From Parabacteroides sp. (GTDB lineage: Bacteria; Bacteroidota; Bacteroidia; Bacteroidales; Tannerellaceae): a stretch of DNA of 64,000 bases. The DNA is taken from NCBI GenBank assembly GCA_017481945.1, contig JAFUOJ010000017.1, positions 40,375-104,374 of the forward strand, in the 5' to 3' direction. Of this stretch, positions 37,106 to 46,435 are shown one piece after another; within the stretch, counting starts at the first letter, position 1, and each line of letters opens with the position of its first letter. A program made the position numbers and the translations under genes. The notes beneath the pieces were generated by a model. The model was not told the DNA's origin. It worked only from the letters and a program-made list of their open reading frames with translations, and searched no databases.

Positions 37106-38397
37106 TAATCCAAGTAACTTGGAGCTTTTTCTCCGATCATTTCACGCAAAGTTTGCTTAACTATTCTCCATTGCTGGAACAAGTCATGTACTGGTTCATG
37201 TTCAAAGTCGTGCATTGGACTCTTGCAGAAGAATGATAACCAAGTTTGGATTCCACACATTCCTGCACGTAATGCTAAATCGCTAAACAGTACCAAGTCA
37301 AGAGCAATAGGAGCTGCTAAGATAGAGTCGCGACACAAGAAATTAACTTTGATTTCCATAGGGTAACCCATCCAACCAAAGATGTCAATGTTATCCCATG
37401 CTTCTTTATTGTCTTTGCGAGGAGGATAGTAATTGATACGAACCTTGTGATATACATCACCATACAAATCTGGGAATTTTTCAGGTTCGAAGATGTTATC
37501 AATAACGGATAACTTACTAACTTCTTTAGTCTTGAAGTTTGCAGGATCATCCAATACTTCACCATCACGGTTTCCTAGAATATTTGTAGAGAACCAACCG
37601 CTTACACCTAACATACGAGTCTTGAACATTGGAGCCAAAACTGTTTTCATCAAAGTCTGACCACTCTTGAAGTCTTTACCAGCGATAGGTACATTCATTT
37701 TCTTAGAAAATTCCCACATCGCAGGTGTATCAACACACAAGTTAGGAGCACCCATAATGAAAGGAGCACCTTCTGCGATTGCAGCATAAGCGTAACACAT
37801 ACTTGGAGAAATAACATCAGTGTTATTTTCTTTCATCGCTTTTTCCAAAGCTTCAAGTGACATGTGTTCGTCTGATAGAGGAATATAGATTTCTGTACTT
37901 GCTGCCCATAAAACAGAAATACGGTCGCAATTATTTGCAGCTTTGAAATCACGGATGTCCTGACGGATTTGTTCCATCATATCCCAACGAGTAGTTGCTT
38001 TTTTGATATGTGTACCGTTCAAACGTTTTGCCCAATTGTGGTCAAATGCTGCGGGCATTGGTTTGATAGCTTCTAATTCATCTTTTACACCATTTAGGTC
38101 TTTTTCTTTCAATACTTCGGCATACATAGCTGCTTCGTATGCATTATCAGGGAAAATATCCCATCCACCGAAAACGATATCGTTCAGGTCGGTCAGAGGT
38201 ACAATATCTTTGATCGCTTTTTCTTCTCCGTTTTCTAAACGCATTGTAGCCATCTGAGCGATGGAACCAATAGGTTTTGCTAAACCTTTACGTGCTGCTA
38301 ACGTACCTGTAATCATCGTAGTGGAAACTGCTCCACCTACACCTACAACCAGAATACCAAGTTTTCCCTTGGCTTCTTTAATCTCGATTTTTTCCAC
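37105..38397 (-). CDS. myo-inositol-1-phosphate synthase
   Basis: This 430-residue protein converts glucose 6-phosphate to myo-inositol 1-phosphate with bound NAD. The N-terminal Rossmann motif ILVVGVGGAVSTTMITGT, then the DRISVLWAASTEIY, GKDFKSGQTLMKTVLAPMF, LGNRDGEVLDDP and SKLSVIDNIFEP stretches and HKVRINYYPPRKDNKEAWDNID are family marks. The start is GTG (38395-38397). It supplies the head group for the inositol-lipid operon immediately downstream, but terminator and promoter elements between them suggest separate transcripts. Bacteroides has the same gene neighbourhood. Confidence 0.93.
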   Translation of the reverse strand: MEKIEIKEAKGKLGILVVGVGGAVSTTMITGTLAARKGLAKPIGSIAQMATMRLENGEEKAIKDIVPLTDLNDIVFGGWDIFPDNAYEAAMYAEVLKEKDLNGVKDELEAIKPMPAAFDHNWAKRLNGTHIKKATTRWDMMEQIRQDIRDFKAANNCDRISVLWAASTEIYIPLSDEHMSLEALEKAMKENNTDVISPSMCYAYAAIAEGAPFIMGAPNLCVDTPAMWEFSKKMNVPIAGKDFKSGQTLMKTVLAPMFKTRMLGVSGWFSTNILGNRDGEVLDDPANFKTKEVSKLSVIDNIFEPEKFPDLYGDVYHKVRINYYPPRKDNKEAWDNIDIFGWMGYPMEIKVNFLCRDSILAAPIALDLVLFSDLALRAGMCGIQTWLSFFCKSPMHDFEHEPVHDLFQQWRIVKQTLREMIGEKAPSYLD

Positions 38398-38423
38398 GTC
38401 AAATTAAATTTAAAATGATTTTG

Positions 38424-38431
38424 CAAAAATA
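38424..38431 (-). promoter_or_regulatory. -7 box for the inositol-phosphate synthase gene
   Basis: The complement reads TATTTTTG, a TAnnTTTG match, 27 bp before the GTG start. Confidence 0.45.
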
Positions 38432-38661
38432 GGCTTTCAGGTTGAGATAGAAAAGCTTCTGTATGAACTTAATTGGTCAAAAACACTACAAATTAGGTCA
38501 ATTTCTCTTGTTTGAAAGAGTGTGTTATTTAAGTTATAGGTTTTGATTATAAGGCATTTGTCGAAAATAGTCTTCCTTTTGAGAGAAAAAGTAGTAAATA
38601 TATTATATAGGTAAATGGTGAGATTCTTTTTTAAGCTTTTTATTTATTCTGTTTAAATTAT

Positions 38662-38669
38662 TACGTTTG
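38662..38669 (+). promoter_or_regulatory. -7 box for the outer-membrane protein gene
   Basis: TACGTTTG fits TAnnTTTG; transcription would begin near 38676. This rules against the upstream TTG at 38667 as translation start and favours ATG 38688. The 38398-38661 gap shows nothing else. Confidence 0.5.
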
Positions 38670-38687
38670 TGTAAAATTTCAGTTTCA

Positions 38688-39935
38688 ATGAGAATGTGTT
38701 TTGATAAATATCGTATTTGCGTATTATCTCTTTTGTTTGTAGTTGCTATTTCTATAAACTCCGTACTTTGCGCTCAAATTTCGGACAAAGTATATAAAAC
38801 TGATTATCGGATTATTCCTGAAAGAAAAGGAGAACTATTGGTTGAGATAGATAATATTAGCTTTTTTAAAGATGATGAATATACAGGGAATTTTTTGAAG
38901 GGATATACATTGCCAGGTTTTTGGTTGCAAGCAAAGGCTGTTTATTACCCGTTAGAGAATTTGAAAATGGAAGCAGGAGTTCACTTTTTGCGCTTTTGGG
39001 GAGCAGATCGATATCCGAATATGGCTTATTTAGATATCGCAAATTGGAAAGGGAATTCTTATAGTAAAGGAGTTCATGTTCTCCCTTGGTTTCGGGCACA
39101 AGTCGCTTTGTCTGATCATATAAATATTGTATTGGGAGATTTGTATGGGGGAGCAAATCATAATTTGATAGAGCCTTTGTATAATCCAGAGTTAAATATG
39201 ATTGCTGATCCGGAAATGGGGTTACAGCTTTTATATAATTCCTCTCATTTTGATTTAGATATGTGGGTAAATTGGGAGAGCTTTATATTTAGGGAAGATT
39301 TACATCAAGAGGCATTTACCGTTGGTCTATCTTCTCGTTATAAACTAAATGATCCGACTTCTCGGTTCCATTTTTATGCTCCATTACAACTTTTAGCTCA
39401 ACATCGGGGGGGAGAGATTGACACTATAACAACACGTTCAGTTCAAACGTTGATGAATGGAGCAATTGGAGTTGGAACAATTTGGAACACAGGATATTCA
39501 CTTTTGAAAAATGTAAATTTAGAAGTTGATGTGGCTGGATATTATCAACAAGCTGGAGATTTATGGCCTTTAGATAATGGATATGCTTTGTATACACGTG
39601 TTTCAGCTGATATTAGTGATTTTCGAGTGAAGGCTTCTTATTGGAAATGTTATGATTTTGTTTCTATGTTTGGTAATCCATTTTATGGAGCTGTTTCAAC
39701 TTGTGAAGCTGGGACTGTTTTTGATAACCCATCTATGGCTTATGTAGGAGTAGAATATGCTCGTGTATTAGCTAAAGGTTTTTCTTTAGGAATAGATGTT
39801 GATGTTTATACTCATTTACCCGTTATCATTCAAAAAATAGGTCAGGAGAATATAAAAACCTCTTCTAAAACTAGTTTTTCAGCTGGTATTTATTTACGAA
39901 TTAATCCTTCTTTTTTGATTAAAAGATTTGAGTAA
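38688..39935 (+). CDS. Predicted outer-membrane beta-barrel protein
   Basis: From ATG 38688 the protein has 415 residues. A signal peptide (about 1-30, CVLSLLFVVAISINSVLCAQ) precedes a series of short amphipathic strands rich in aromatic residues (WLQAKAVYYP, FDLDMWVNWES, DFRVKASYWKCYDF) ending in SFSAGIYLRINPSFLI, as in an outer-membrane barrel. No sequence family is recognised, and the neighbours give no clear pathway. A TTG seven codons earlier is disfavoured by the promoter box overlapping it. Confidence 0.6.
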   Translation: MRMCFDKYRICVLSLLFVVAISINSVLCAQISDKVYKTDYRIIPERKGELLVEIDNISFFKDDEYTGNFLKGYTLPGFWLQAKAVYYPLENLKMEAGVHFLRFWGADRYPNMAYLDIANWKGNSYSKGVHVLPWFRAQVALSDHINIVLGDLYGGANHNLIEPLYNPELNMIADPEMGLQLLYNSSHFDLDMWVNWESFIFREDLHQEAFTVGLSSRYKLNDPTSRFHFYAPLQLLAQHRGGEIDTITTRSVQTLMNGAIGVGTIWNTGYSLLKNVNLEVDVAGYYQQAGDLWPLDNGYALYTRVSADISDFRVKASYWKCYDFVSMFGNPFYGAVSTCEAGTVFDNPSMAYVGVEYARVLAKGFSLGIDVDVYTHLPVIIQKIGQENIKTSSKTSFSAGIYLRINPSFLIKRFE

Positions 39936-40109
39936 ATGTTGATTTTAAGAAATAAGATGTTTAGAAGATTTAAAAAGAGACATAGAATCTTATTTGTCTC
40001 TTTTTAAATAAATGTACTATTAAAACTTATAAATATTTTAGTTTTATTGGGATAAATAGCTATATTTGTCTGTTCTATGATTTTAAAGACAATATTGTTT
40101 ATTTTAAAA

Positions 40110-40117
40110 TATATTTG
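40110..40117 (+). promoter_or_regulatory. Candidate -7 box before the Gfo/Idh gene
   Basis: TATATTTG fits TAnnTTTG and ends 5 bp before the ATG at 40123; another TATATTTG lies at 40061-40068 and would leave a more usual leader. Neither has a -33 TTTG at the proper spacing, so which is used is unclear. Confidence 0.35.
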
Positions 40118-40122
40118 CAACC

Positions 40123-41379
40123 ATGAAGACAAATAGAAGAAACTTCTTGAAAACTTTGGGGGGAGTTGCTCTTTTTTCAATCGTGCCGCGTCACGTCTTG
40201 GGAAATGGATATATCGCTCCGAGTGACCAATTAACAAAAGGTATTATCGGTACTGGTGGTATGGGCCGAAATCATTTAAATTATGCTGGAACTCGTTTAG
40301 TGGCTGTTTGTGATGTAGACAAGAAGCACTTGGAGTTAGGACAAAATTTGGTGAAAGAAAAGATCGCAGCTTATCATGATTTTCGTGATTTGATTTTAGA
40401 TCCGAATGTGGATATTGTTCATATTGCTACGCCTCCTCATTGGCATGGTATTATGTCTGTTGAAGCAGCTAAAGCCGGAAAGGATATTTGGTGTGAGAAA
40501 CCAATGACACGTACGATCGGAGAAGGTAAGCGTGTAATGGAGGCGGTAAAACAATACGGTAGCATGTTCCGTTTGAATACTTGGTTCCGTTTTAAAGATC
40601 AGTTCTATGGATTGGGAACTCCGGTTAAACCGTTAAAGAAATTAGTTCAAAGCGGTTTATTAGGTTGGCCATTGAAGGTGACGATCAGTAAACATACTGG
40701 TTTTAACTGGAAATTCTTCTGGGTAGGTAAAGAATATTTGGAACCGCAACCAGTCCCTAAAGAATTGGATTATGATATGTGGTTAGGACCGGCTCCTTAT
40801 AAACCTTATAATGCACATCGCGTACATAGTACATTCCGTGGTTATTGGGATTATGATGGTGGTGGCTTAGGTGATATGGGACAGCACTATATTGACCCAG
40901 TACAATATATCTTAGGAAAAGACCATACAAGTCCTGTAAAAGTAGAGGTAAATGCTCCACAGCAACATCCTGATGCAGTCGGTGTTTGGAATTCTATTAC
41001 TTATACTTATGATGATGGATGTCAAATTGTACTTTGGGGAGAAGATTATGGCGATCCGAACACTCCTTATATTTCTGGTCCTAAGGGAAATGTTTATAAA
41101 AACTTTGTATGTGATATTCCTGATTGGGAAAAGAAGTTGGCAGACTTCCCGGAACCGGAACCACAAGTTACAGATTTCATCGAATGTGTGAAGACTCGTC
41201 AACCGTTTGCTTTGAATGAACAGAATGGTTTCCGTTCTGCTACAATTGTGAATATGGGAGCTGTTGCATTGCGTTTGAACCGAACATTAAATTTTGACCC
41301 GGTTAAGTTAGAATTTATTGATGACGAGGCCGCAAATCGTTTGTTAGATCAGCCGGCTCGTGCCCCATGGAATATTTAA
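40123..41379 (+). CDS. Tat-exported Gfo/Idh/MocA oxidoreductase
   Basis: This 418-residue protein has a twin-arginine signal (NRRNFLK at 4-10, then a hydrophobic stretch to about residue 27), the NAD-binding GTGGMGRNH (43-51), and the family EKP motif (WCEKPMTR, 123-130). The substrate domain carries DMWLGPAPYKPYN and GGGLGDMGQHYIDPVQYIL. Export with a bound cofactor fits the Tat route. In Bacteroides, Gfo/Idh enzymes oxidise glycosides at C3 so that DUF1080 hydrolases can cleave the 3-keto product. The gene directly downstream carries two DUF1080 domains, 30 bp away. Confidence 0.88.
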   Translation: MKTNRRNFLKTLGGVALFSIVPRHVLGNGYIAPSDQLTKGIIGTGGMGRNHLNYAGTRLVAVCDVDKKHLELGQNLVKEKIAAYHDFRDLILDPNVDIVHIATPPHWHGIMSVEAAKAGKDIWCEKPMTRTIGEGKRVMEAVKQYGSMFRLNTWFRFKDQFYGLGTPVKPLKKLVQSGLLGWPLKVTISKHTGFNWKFFWVGKEYLEPQPVPKELDYDMWLGPAPYKPYNAHRVHSTFRGYWDYDGGGLGDMGQHYIDPVQYILGKDHTSPVKVEVNAPQQHPDAVGVWNSITYTYDDGCQIVLWGEDYGDPNTPYISGPKGNVYKNFVCDIPDWEKKLADFPEPEPQVTDFIECVKTRQPFALNEQNGFRSATIVNMGAVALRLNRTLNFDPVKLEFIDDEAANRLLDQPARAPWNI

Positions 41380-41409
41380 AGGAGTTGTAATTATTAAATC
41401 GGATTATAC

Positions 41410-44400
41410 ATGAAGAAAGTATATATATCAATTGCTGCTTTATTATTGTGCGGTCAAATGACGTTTGCTCAAGCTCCGGCAAACCGTACAGCAAGTACTG
41501 TTGCTGCGGATGTGTTAGCACAAATGCCTGCTGCTGAACAGGAAAGATATAATAAAGTAATTAAAGAACTTAGTGATAGTGGTGAAGGAGCAATTTTAGA
41601 ATTAGTCAAAATGATTAATGCTCCTGGAAAAGGAAGTAATGCAAGTGTTGATTACGCATTAAGTGGTCTTTCTAATTTTGTTATGGCTAAAGGATTGGAA
41701 AGTGATCGTTTGGCTGTTTCTAAGGCTTATATGAAGGCTTTGGAAATGACTTCTGAACGAGAAACCAGAGCATTTATCCTTCGTCAGTTACAGATGGTAG
41801 GAAAAGATGAATGTGTAGAAACTATCGCAGGGTATTTACATGATAAAGAATTGGGAGGACCTGCAGCTCGTGTATTAAGTGCTGTAGGTAGTGACGCTTC
41901 GGGTAAGGCTCTTGTTGCTGCATTAAAACAACGTACGGGTACTCCTGAATCTCAGAAGAGTATTATCATGGCTATTGCTGAGTCTAAAGTAGATGGAGCA
42001 GAAGAGATACTTCGTTCTATGTTAGGCTCATCTGATCCTGATATGCAAAAAGTTGTTTTGTATGCATTGAGCCAAGTTGGAACAGAGGCTTCTTTAAAAG
42101 ATCTGGCGAATGCAGCAGCTGCAGTTGGTTATCAGATGGAAAGAACCGGTGCAAATGAAGCATACATAATCTTGATTAAACGTTTAGCAGCTGATGCTTC
42201 TACAAAAGTTGTTGCCGAAAAAGCAGCAAATGATTTGATGAAGAAGGCAACTAAAGCGAATCAGAATCACTCACGGGAAGCTGCTTTACAAATTCAGTTA
42301 GCTTTGAGTGAAAACCCAATCAAGCTTTTGACGAAGGCTATGAAAGATCCTTCTAAGAAGTATCGAAATGCTGCGTTGGCTTTTGCTTCAGCACATGCTG
42401 ATAACGCAATGTATATTGAATTGGGTAAATTGATTCCTAAGGGCAATACAGAACTGAAAGTTGATTTGATTAATTGGTTTGGTCGAGAAGCTAAGTGTCC
42501 GAAAAAACATGATATGGTGCGTGACTTAGAGGTCCGTTTTGATCTACCTTTTAGTCTGTTATTGACACAGCAATTAAATGATAAAGAATATGTAGTCAAA
42601 GAAGCTGCTGTATGGACTATGCTGAAGATAGGGGATAAGTCTTATATCCCAACATTGGCTAATTTGTTGACGAATTCAGATAAACAGATTGTCTTGTTAG
42701 CACAAGACGCTTTGTATTCATATCCGGGTGATATTGATGACGCTGTCGCTAAGTCAATAGCTAATGCTACAGATGATGGTAAAGTTGCTGCATTAGAATT
42801 ATTAGCAAGACGTAAAGCAACTACAAAGATCAATACTGTATTGGATCAAGTAGATAATGGTTCTGCCGCTGTTAAGAAAGCTGCATATACTGCATTAAAA
42901 GATGTTGTGGGTGAAGGTGATTTGACCAATATGTGTGGTCGCTTGGAAACTGCTTCAGCTGACAATGTGGCAGCTTTGCAAGACGCTGTTATCTCTTCAC
43001 TCTCTTCTATGTCTACAGTTAAACAAGTAGAAACAATTACTCGAAGAATGTACCAAGCTGGTGATAAGAAATATCTATATTATAAGGTATTGGCTTCTAC
43101 TGGTGATACAAAAGCTTTGGATCTTATCGAAAAAGGTTATGCCGAAAGTACAGGTGTAGCTAAGGACGCAGCTTTTGAAGCACTATTAGTTTGGAATACG
43201 ATTGAGTCTGCAGATGTTTTGTTCGCTATTAGTAAAGAAAAGGGAACTAATACGGAAGCTGGTAAAAAGGCTTTGAATCGATATGTTCAATTAGTTTCAA
43301 ATCCTGCATTGACAGGAGAAAACCGTTTGATTCGTTTAAGAAAAGCAATGGAAATTGCAAAAGCAGACGAACAGCGAGTTGCTATTATGAAACAGATTGA
43401 AAAGACTGGTACTTTCTTGGCTGTTATGTATGCAGGTGAGTTCTTAGATGACAAACCTGTACGTCAATCTGCTGCAAATGTCGTAATGAATGTTACGATT
43501 AGTAATGGTTTTGCAGGCAAGAATATCCGCTCTCTATTAGAAAAGGTTGTTGAAGTTTATAAACAGCCGGACGCTCATCCAGACGCAGTGTATCATCGTG
43601 AAAGTATTGCTAAGTACTTAGGTGAAATGCCTGATTGTGAAGGTTTCGTTTCTATCTTTAATGGTAAAGACTTAACAGGCTGGAAAGGTTTAGTTAAGAA
43701 TCCGATTGAACGTGCAAAGATGAAGCCTGCTCTGTTAGCTAAAGAACAGCAGAAAGCTGATGAAAAAATGCGTCAAGACTGGAAGGTGGAAAACGGTATG
43801 TTGGTTTATGTCGGTTCAGGCTTTGATAACTTGTGTACAGAAAAACAGTATGGCGACTTTGAAATGTATGTAGACTGGATGTTGGATCCTGCAGGTCCGG
43901 AAGCTGACGCTGGTATCTATTTACGTGGTACTCCTCAAGTACAAATTTGGGATACTTCTCGTGTGAATGTGGGTGCTCAGGTAGGTTCAGGTGGCTTATA
44001 TAATAATAAGGTAAACAAGAGTGTTCCGACAAAGGTAGCCGATAATAAGTTAGGTGAATGGAATAGTTTCTATATTAAGATGGTTGGTGACCGTGTAACT
44101 GTTCTTTTGAATGGTGAAAAAGTCGTTGATGATGTGATTATGGAGAACTATTGGGATCGCAAGTCTCCAATCTTCCCGATTGATCAGATCGAACTACAAG
44201 CGCATGGTAGTAAAGTATATTATCGTAACTTGTACGTGAAGGAATTGGAACGTGTAGAACCTTTCCAACTTTCAGAACAAGAAAAGAAAGAGGGTTTCAA
44301 GATCTTGTTTGACGGTACAAACATGCATGAGTGGACAGGTAATACTGTAGATTATACTATCGAAAACGGTACAATCTCTTTGGATCCAACGAAGAGCTTC

Positions 44401-44877
44401 GGTGGAAACTTGTACACAAAAGATGAGTATGCCGATTTCGCATTCCGCTTTGAATTCCAATTGACTCCGGGTGCAAACAATGGTGTGGGTATCCGTACTC
44501 CAATGGAAGGAGACGCTGCTTATGTTGGTATGGAAGTTCAGATTTTGGACTGTGAACATCCGATTTATAAGAACATTACCAAATTACAGCACCACGGTTC
44601 TGTCTATGGTATTATTCCGGCTAAGGATGATCACCATGACGCATTCAAGCCGGTTGGTGAATGGAATGAAGAAGAAATCTATGCAAAGGGTGACTATATC
44701 CGTGTGACAGTAAACGGTGTTGTTATCACTGAAGGTAACATTCGTGAAGCAACTAAGAACGGTACACCGGATAAGAAACAACATCCGGGCTTGTTCAATA
44801 AGAAAGGACACATCGGTTTCTTAGGTCACGGTTCTCCTTTGAAGTTCCGCAATATCCGTATCAAGGAGTTGAAATAA
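41410..44877 (+). CDS. HEAT-repeat protein with two DUF1080 (3-keto-glycoside hydrolase-like) domains
   Basis: This 1155-residue protein has a signal peptide (KVYISIAALLLCGQMTFAQ), then an alpha-solenoid of HEAT-like repeats (about 60-720; for example YALSGLSNFVMAKGLESD, AALELLARRKATTKINTVL). Two DUF1080 domains follow: the first about 743-950 (GFVSIFNGKDLTGWKGL, ending FYRNLYVKEL-like), the second about 958-1155 (GFKILFDGTNMHEWTGN, ending FRNIRIKELK). A lone DUF1080 lipoprotein occurs at 10633-11442. With the upstream oxidoreductase it likely works on 3-keto-glycosides in the periplasm, while the HEAT part may hold a partner or a glycan. A strong terminator follows. Confidence 0.85.
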   Translation: MKKVYISIAALLLCGQMTFAQAPANRTASTVAADVLAQMPAAEQERYNKVIKELSDSGEGAILELVKMINAPGKGSNASVDYALSGLSNFVMAKGLESDRLAVSKAYMKALEMTSERETRAFILRQLQMVGKDECVETIAGYLHDKELGGPAARVLSAVGSDASGKALVAALKQRTGTPESQKSIIMAIAESKVDGAEEILRSMLGSSDPDMQKVVLYALSQVGTEASLKDLANAAAAVGYQMERTGANEAYIILIKRLAADASTKVVAEKAANDLMKKATKANQNHSREAALQIQLALSENPIKLLTKAMKDPSKKYRNAALAFASAHADNAMYIELGKLIPKGNTELKVDLINWFGREAKCPKKHDMVRDLEVRFDLPFSLLLTQQLNDKEYVVKEAAVWTMLKIGDKSYIPTLANLLTNSDKQIVLLAQDALYSYPGDIDDAVAKSIANATDDGKVAALELLARRKATTKINTVLDQVDNGSAAVKKAAYTALKDVVGEGDLTNMCGRLETASADNVAALQDAVISSLSSMSTVKQVETITRRMYQAGDKKYLYYKVLASTGDTKALDLIEKGYAESTGVAKDAAFEALLVWNTIESADVLFAISKEKGTNTEAGKKALNRYVQLVSNPALTGENRLIRLRKAMEIAKADEQRVAIMKQIEKTGTFLAVMYAGEFLDDKPVRQSAANVVMNVTISNGFAGKNIRSLLEKVVEVYKQPDAHPDAVYHRESIAKYLGEMPDCEGFVSIFNGKDLTGWKGLVKNPIERAKMKPALLAKEQQKADEKMRQDWKVENGMLVYVGSGFDNLCTEKQYGDFEMYVDWMLDPAGPEADAGIYLRGTPQVQIWDTSRVNVGAQVGSGGLYNNKVNKSVPTKVADNKLGEWNSFYIKMVGDRVTVLLNGEKVVDDVIMENYWDRKSPIFPIDQIELQAHGSKVYYRNLYVKELERVEPFQLSEQEKKEGFKILFDGTNMHEWTGNTVDYTIENGTISLDPTKSFGGNLYTKDEYADFAFRFEFQLTPGANNGVGIRTPMEGDAAYVGMEVQILDCEHPIYKNITKLQHHGSVYGIIPAKDDHHDAFKPVGEWNEEEIYAKGDYIRVTVNGVVITEGNIREATKNGTPDKKQHPGLFNKKGHIGFLGHGSPLKFRNIRIKELK

Positions 44878-44896
44878 TAGTCAAGTCTTGAATAAT

Positions 44897-44931
44897 AAAA
44901 AATCCCTGGAGGTTGTCTTCAGGGATTTTTT
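44897..44931. terminator. Bidirectional terminator
   Basis: AAAAAATCCCTG (44897-44908) pairs with CAGGGATTTTTT (44920-44931); it lies between the HEAT-DUF1080 gene and the convergent HU-like gene. Confidence 0.88.
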
Positions 44932-44950
44932 GTTTCAAAAGGGATTAGAT

Positions 44951-45241
44951 CTACATCTTCTCTTTGGGATTGTTAATTGCTTCGAGCAAATACTTTCCTG
45001 GTCTGAACTTAACGGTAGTTCGGGGTTTTATCATCACAGGAGTACCTGTCTTTGGATTACGTGCCAAACGGCTGGTTTGAGGATGAGGTACTAATGTCCC
45101 GAAACCAATGAGTATCAACTCTTCTTTCTTAGACATGGTTTCTGTGACAGTGTCGATATAAGCATCCAACACTCTTTTTACTTTTCGTTTCTGTAAGCCT
45201 GACTTTTGGGCTAACACTTCAATTAATTCAGCTTTATTCAT
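44951..45241 (-). CDS. HU/IHF-family DNA-binding protein
   Basis: This 96-residue protein is an HU-type nucleoid protein: two N-terminal helices (MNKAELIEVLAQKSGLQKRKVKRVLDAYIDTV) and the beta-arm region GFGTLVPHPQTSRLARNPKTGTPVMIKPRTTVKFRPGK with the RNPKTG proline motif. It bends and wraps DNA. The DALPQ-type details that separate HU from IHF are not clear, so only the family is claimed. It diverges from murB. Confidence 0.92.
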   Translation of the reverse strand: MNKAELIEVLAQKSGLQKRKVKRVLDAYIDTVTETMSKKEELILIGFGTLVPHPQTSRLARNPKTGTPVMIKPRTTVKFRPGKYLLEAINNPKEKM

Positions 45242-45421
45242 TTTGTTTGTCGTTAGAATATTATGTAAATGAAACAGTATATATCGTAAAATGTTATTAT
45301 TGATGGAGTAAAAGATGTTAAATCTGTCTGTTTTTTCTTATTTATGCTCCTTTTTAAGATTGGCGCTGAAGGTTTTGATATTTATCGCTACTTTTGTGAC
45401 ACTAAATATAACAACTGAATA

Positions 45422-46435
45422 ATGAGAATAGAAGAGAACTACTCGTTAGAGAAACACAATACTTTCCACCTTCCGGTGAAGACCCGTTGGTTTATGGAAT
45501 ATGCAAGCGAAGAGGAATTAGGTCGAATACTTCGGGATGAATATTTCCAAGAGTGTCTGTCTTTACACATTGGTGGAGGAAGTAATTTGTTATTTATAAA
45601 TGATTTTAACGGAATCATATTACACTCGCAGATTAAAGGAATTACTGTAGTTGAAGAGACTGCCGATTCCGTACTGCTTCGTGTGGGAGCCGCAGAGAAA
45701 TGGGATGACGTCGTTGCCTATGCCGTAGCGCAGAACTGGGGAGGCATTGAGAACCTTTCCCTGATTCCGGGCGAAGCCGGTGCAGCAGCCGTACAGAATA
45801 TCGGTGCATACGGAGCCGAGATTAAAGATGTAATTGAAACTGTTGAGACCTACAATCAGCTTTCTTTCGAGAAACGTGTCTTTACAAAAGAAGAGTGCCA
45901 ATACGGCTATCGCAATAGCTATTTTAAGAATGAACATAATGATCCGCATATCGTTACTTATATAACACTCCGATTAAGCAAGCACCCACAGCTCTCCATC
46001 CAATATGGCAATTTGAAAGAGGCTTTGGCTTCCTGTTCGGAGCTTACCCTACAGGCTGTTCGTGACGCTGTAATCTCCATTCGTCGCCAGAAGCTACCCG
46101 ATCCTGAGGAGTTAGGCAATGCCGGTAGCTTCTTTATGAACCCTGTGATTCCGGTTGCCCAGTTTGAGCAGCTGAAGAAACAGTACCCGACCATCCCTTC
46201 CTATCCGGCAGGTGAGGGGCTGATAAAAGTCCCGGCTGGTTGGTTGATTGAACAATGTGGCTTCAAAGGAAAGTCACACGGACAGGTCGGGGTCTATGAA
46301 AAGCAAGCCTTAGTCTTGGTCAACTTAGGAGACGCACGCGGACATGAGATTGCTTTGGTCGCTGAAAGTATCCGCACAGCAGTGAAGGATACCTTCGGGA
46401 TTGAGATTATTCCAGAAGTTAAATACGTTGGTTAA
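45422..46435 (+). CDS. murB: UDP-N-acetylenolpyruvoylglucosamine reductase MurB (type I)
   Basis: MurB reduces UDP-GlcNAc-enolpyruvate to UDP-MurNAc with FAD and NADPH in peptidoglycan precursor synthesis. The 337-residue length is normal. FAD-binding segments LHIGGGSNLLF and the SLIPGEAGAAAVQNIGAYGAEI stretch, GNAGSFFMNPVI (with the catalytic serine) and AGWLIEQCGFKGKSHGQVGVY near the C-terminus fit type I MurB. The next gene starts at the base after its stop codon, so both are in one unit. Confidence 0.97.
   Translation: MRIEENYSLEKHNTFHLPVKTRWFMEYASEEELGRILRDEYFQECLSLHIGGGSNLLFINDFNGIILHSQIKGITVVEETADSVLLRVGAAEKWDDVVAYAVAQNWGGIENLSLIPGEAGAAAVQNIGAYGAEIKDVIETVETYNQLSFEKRVFTKEECQYGYRNSYFKNEHNDPHIVTYITLRLSKHPQLSIQYGNLKEALASCSELTLQAVRDAVISIRRQKLPDPEELGNAGSFFMNPVIPVAQFEQLKKQYPTIPSYPAGEGLIKVPAGWLIEQCGFKGKSHGQVGVYEKQALVLVNLGDARGHEIALVAESIRTAVKDTFGIEIIPEVKYVG

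Noticed and set aside
38667-38687. TTG start for the outer-membrane protein gene
   Set aside because: It overlaps the -7 box TACGTTTG at 38662-38669, so it would lie upstream of the transcript start.
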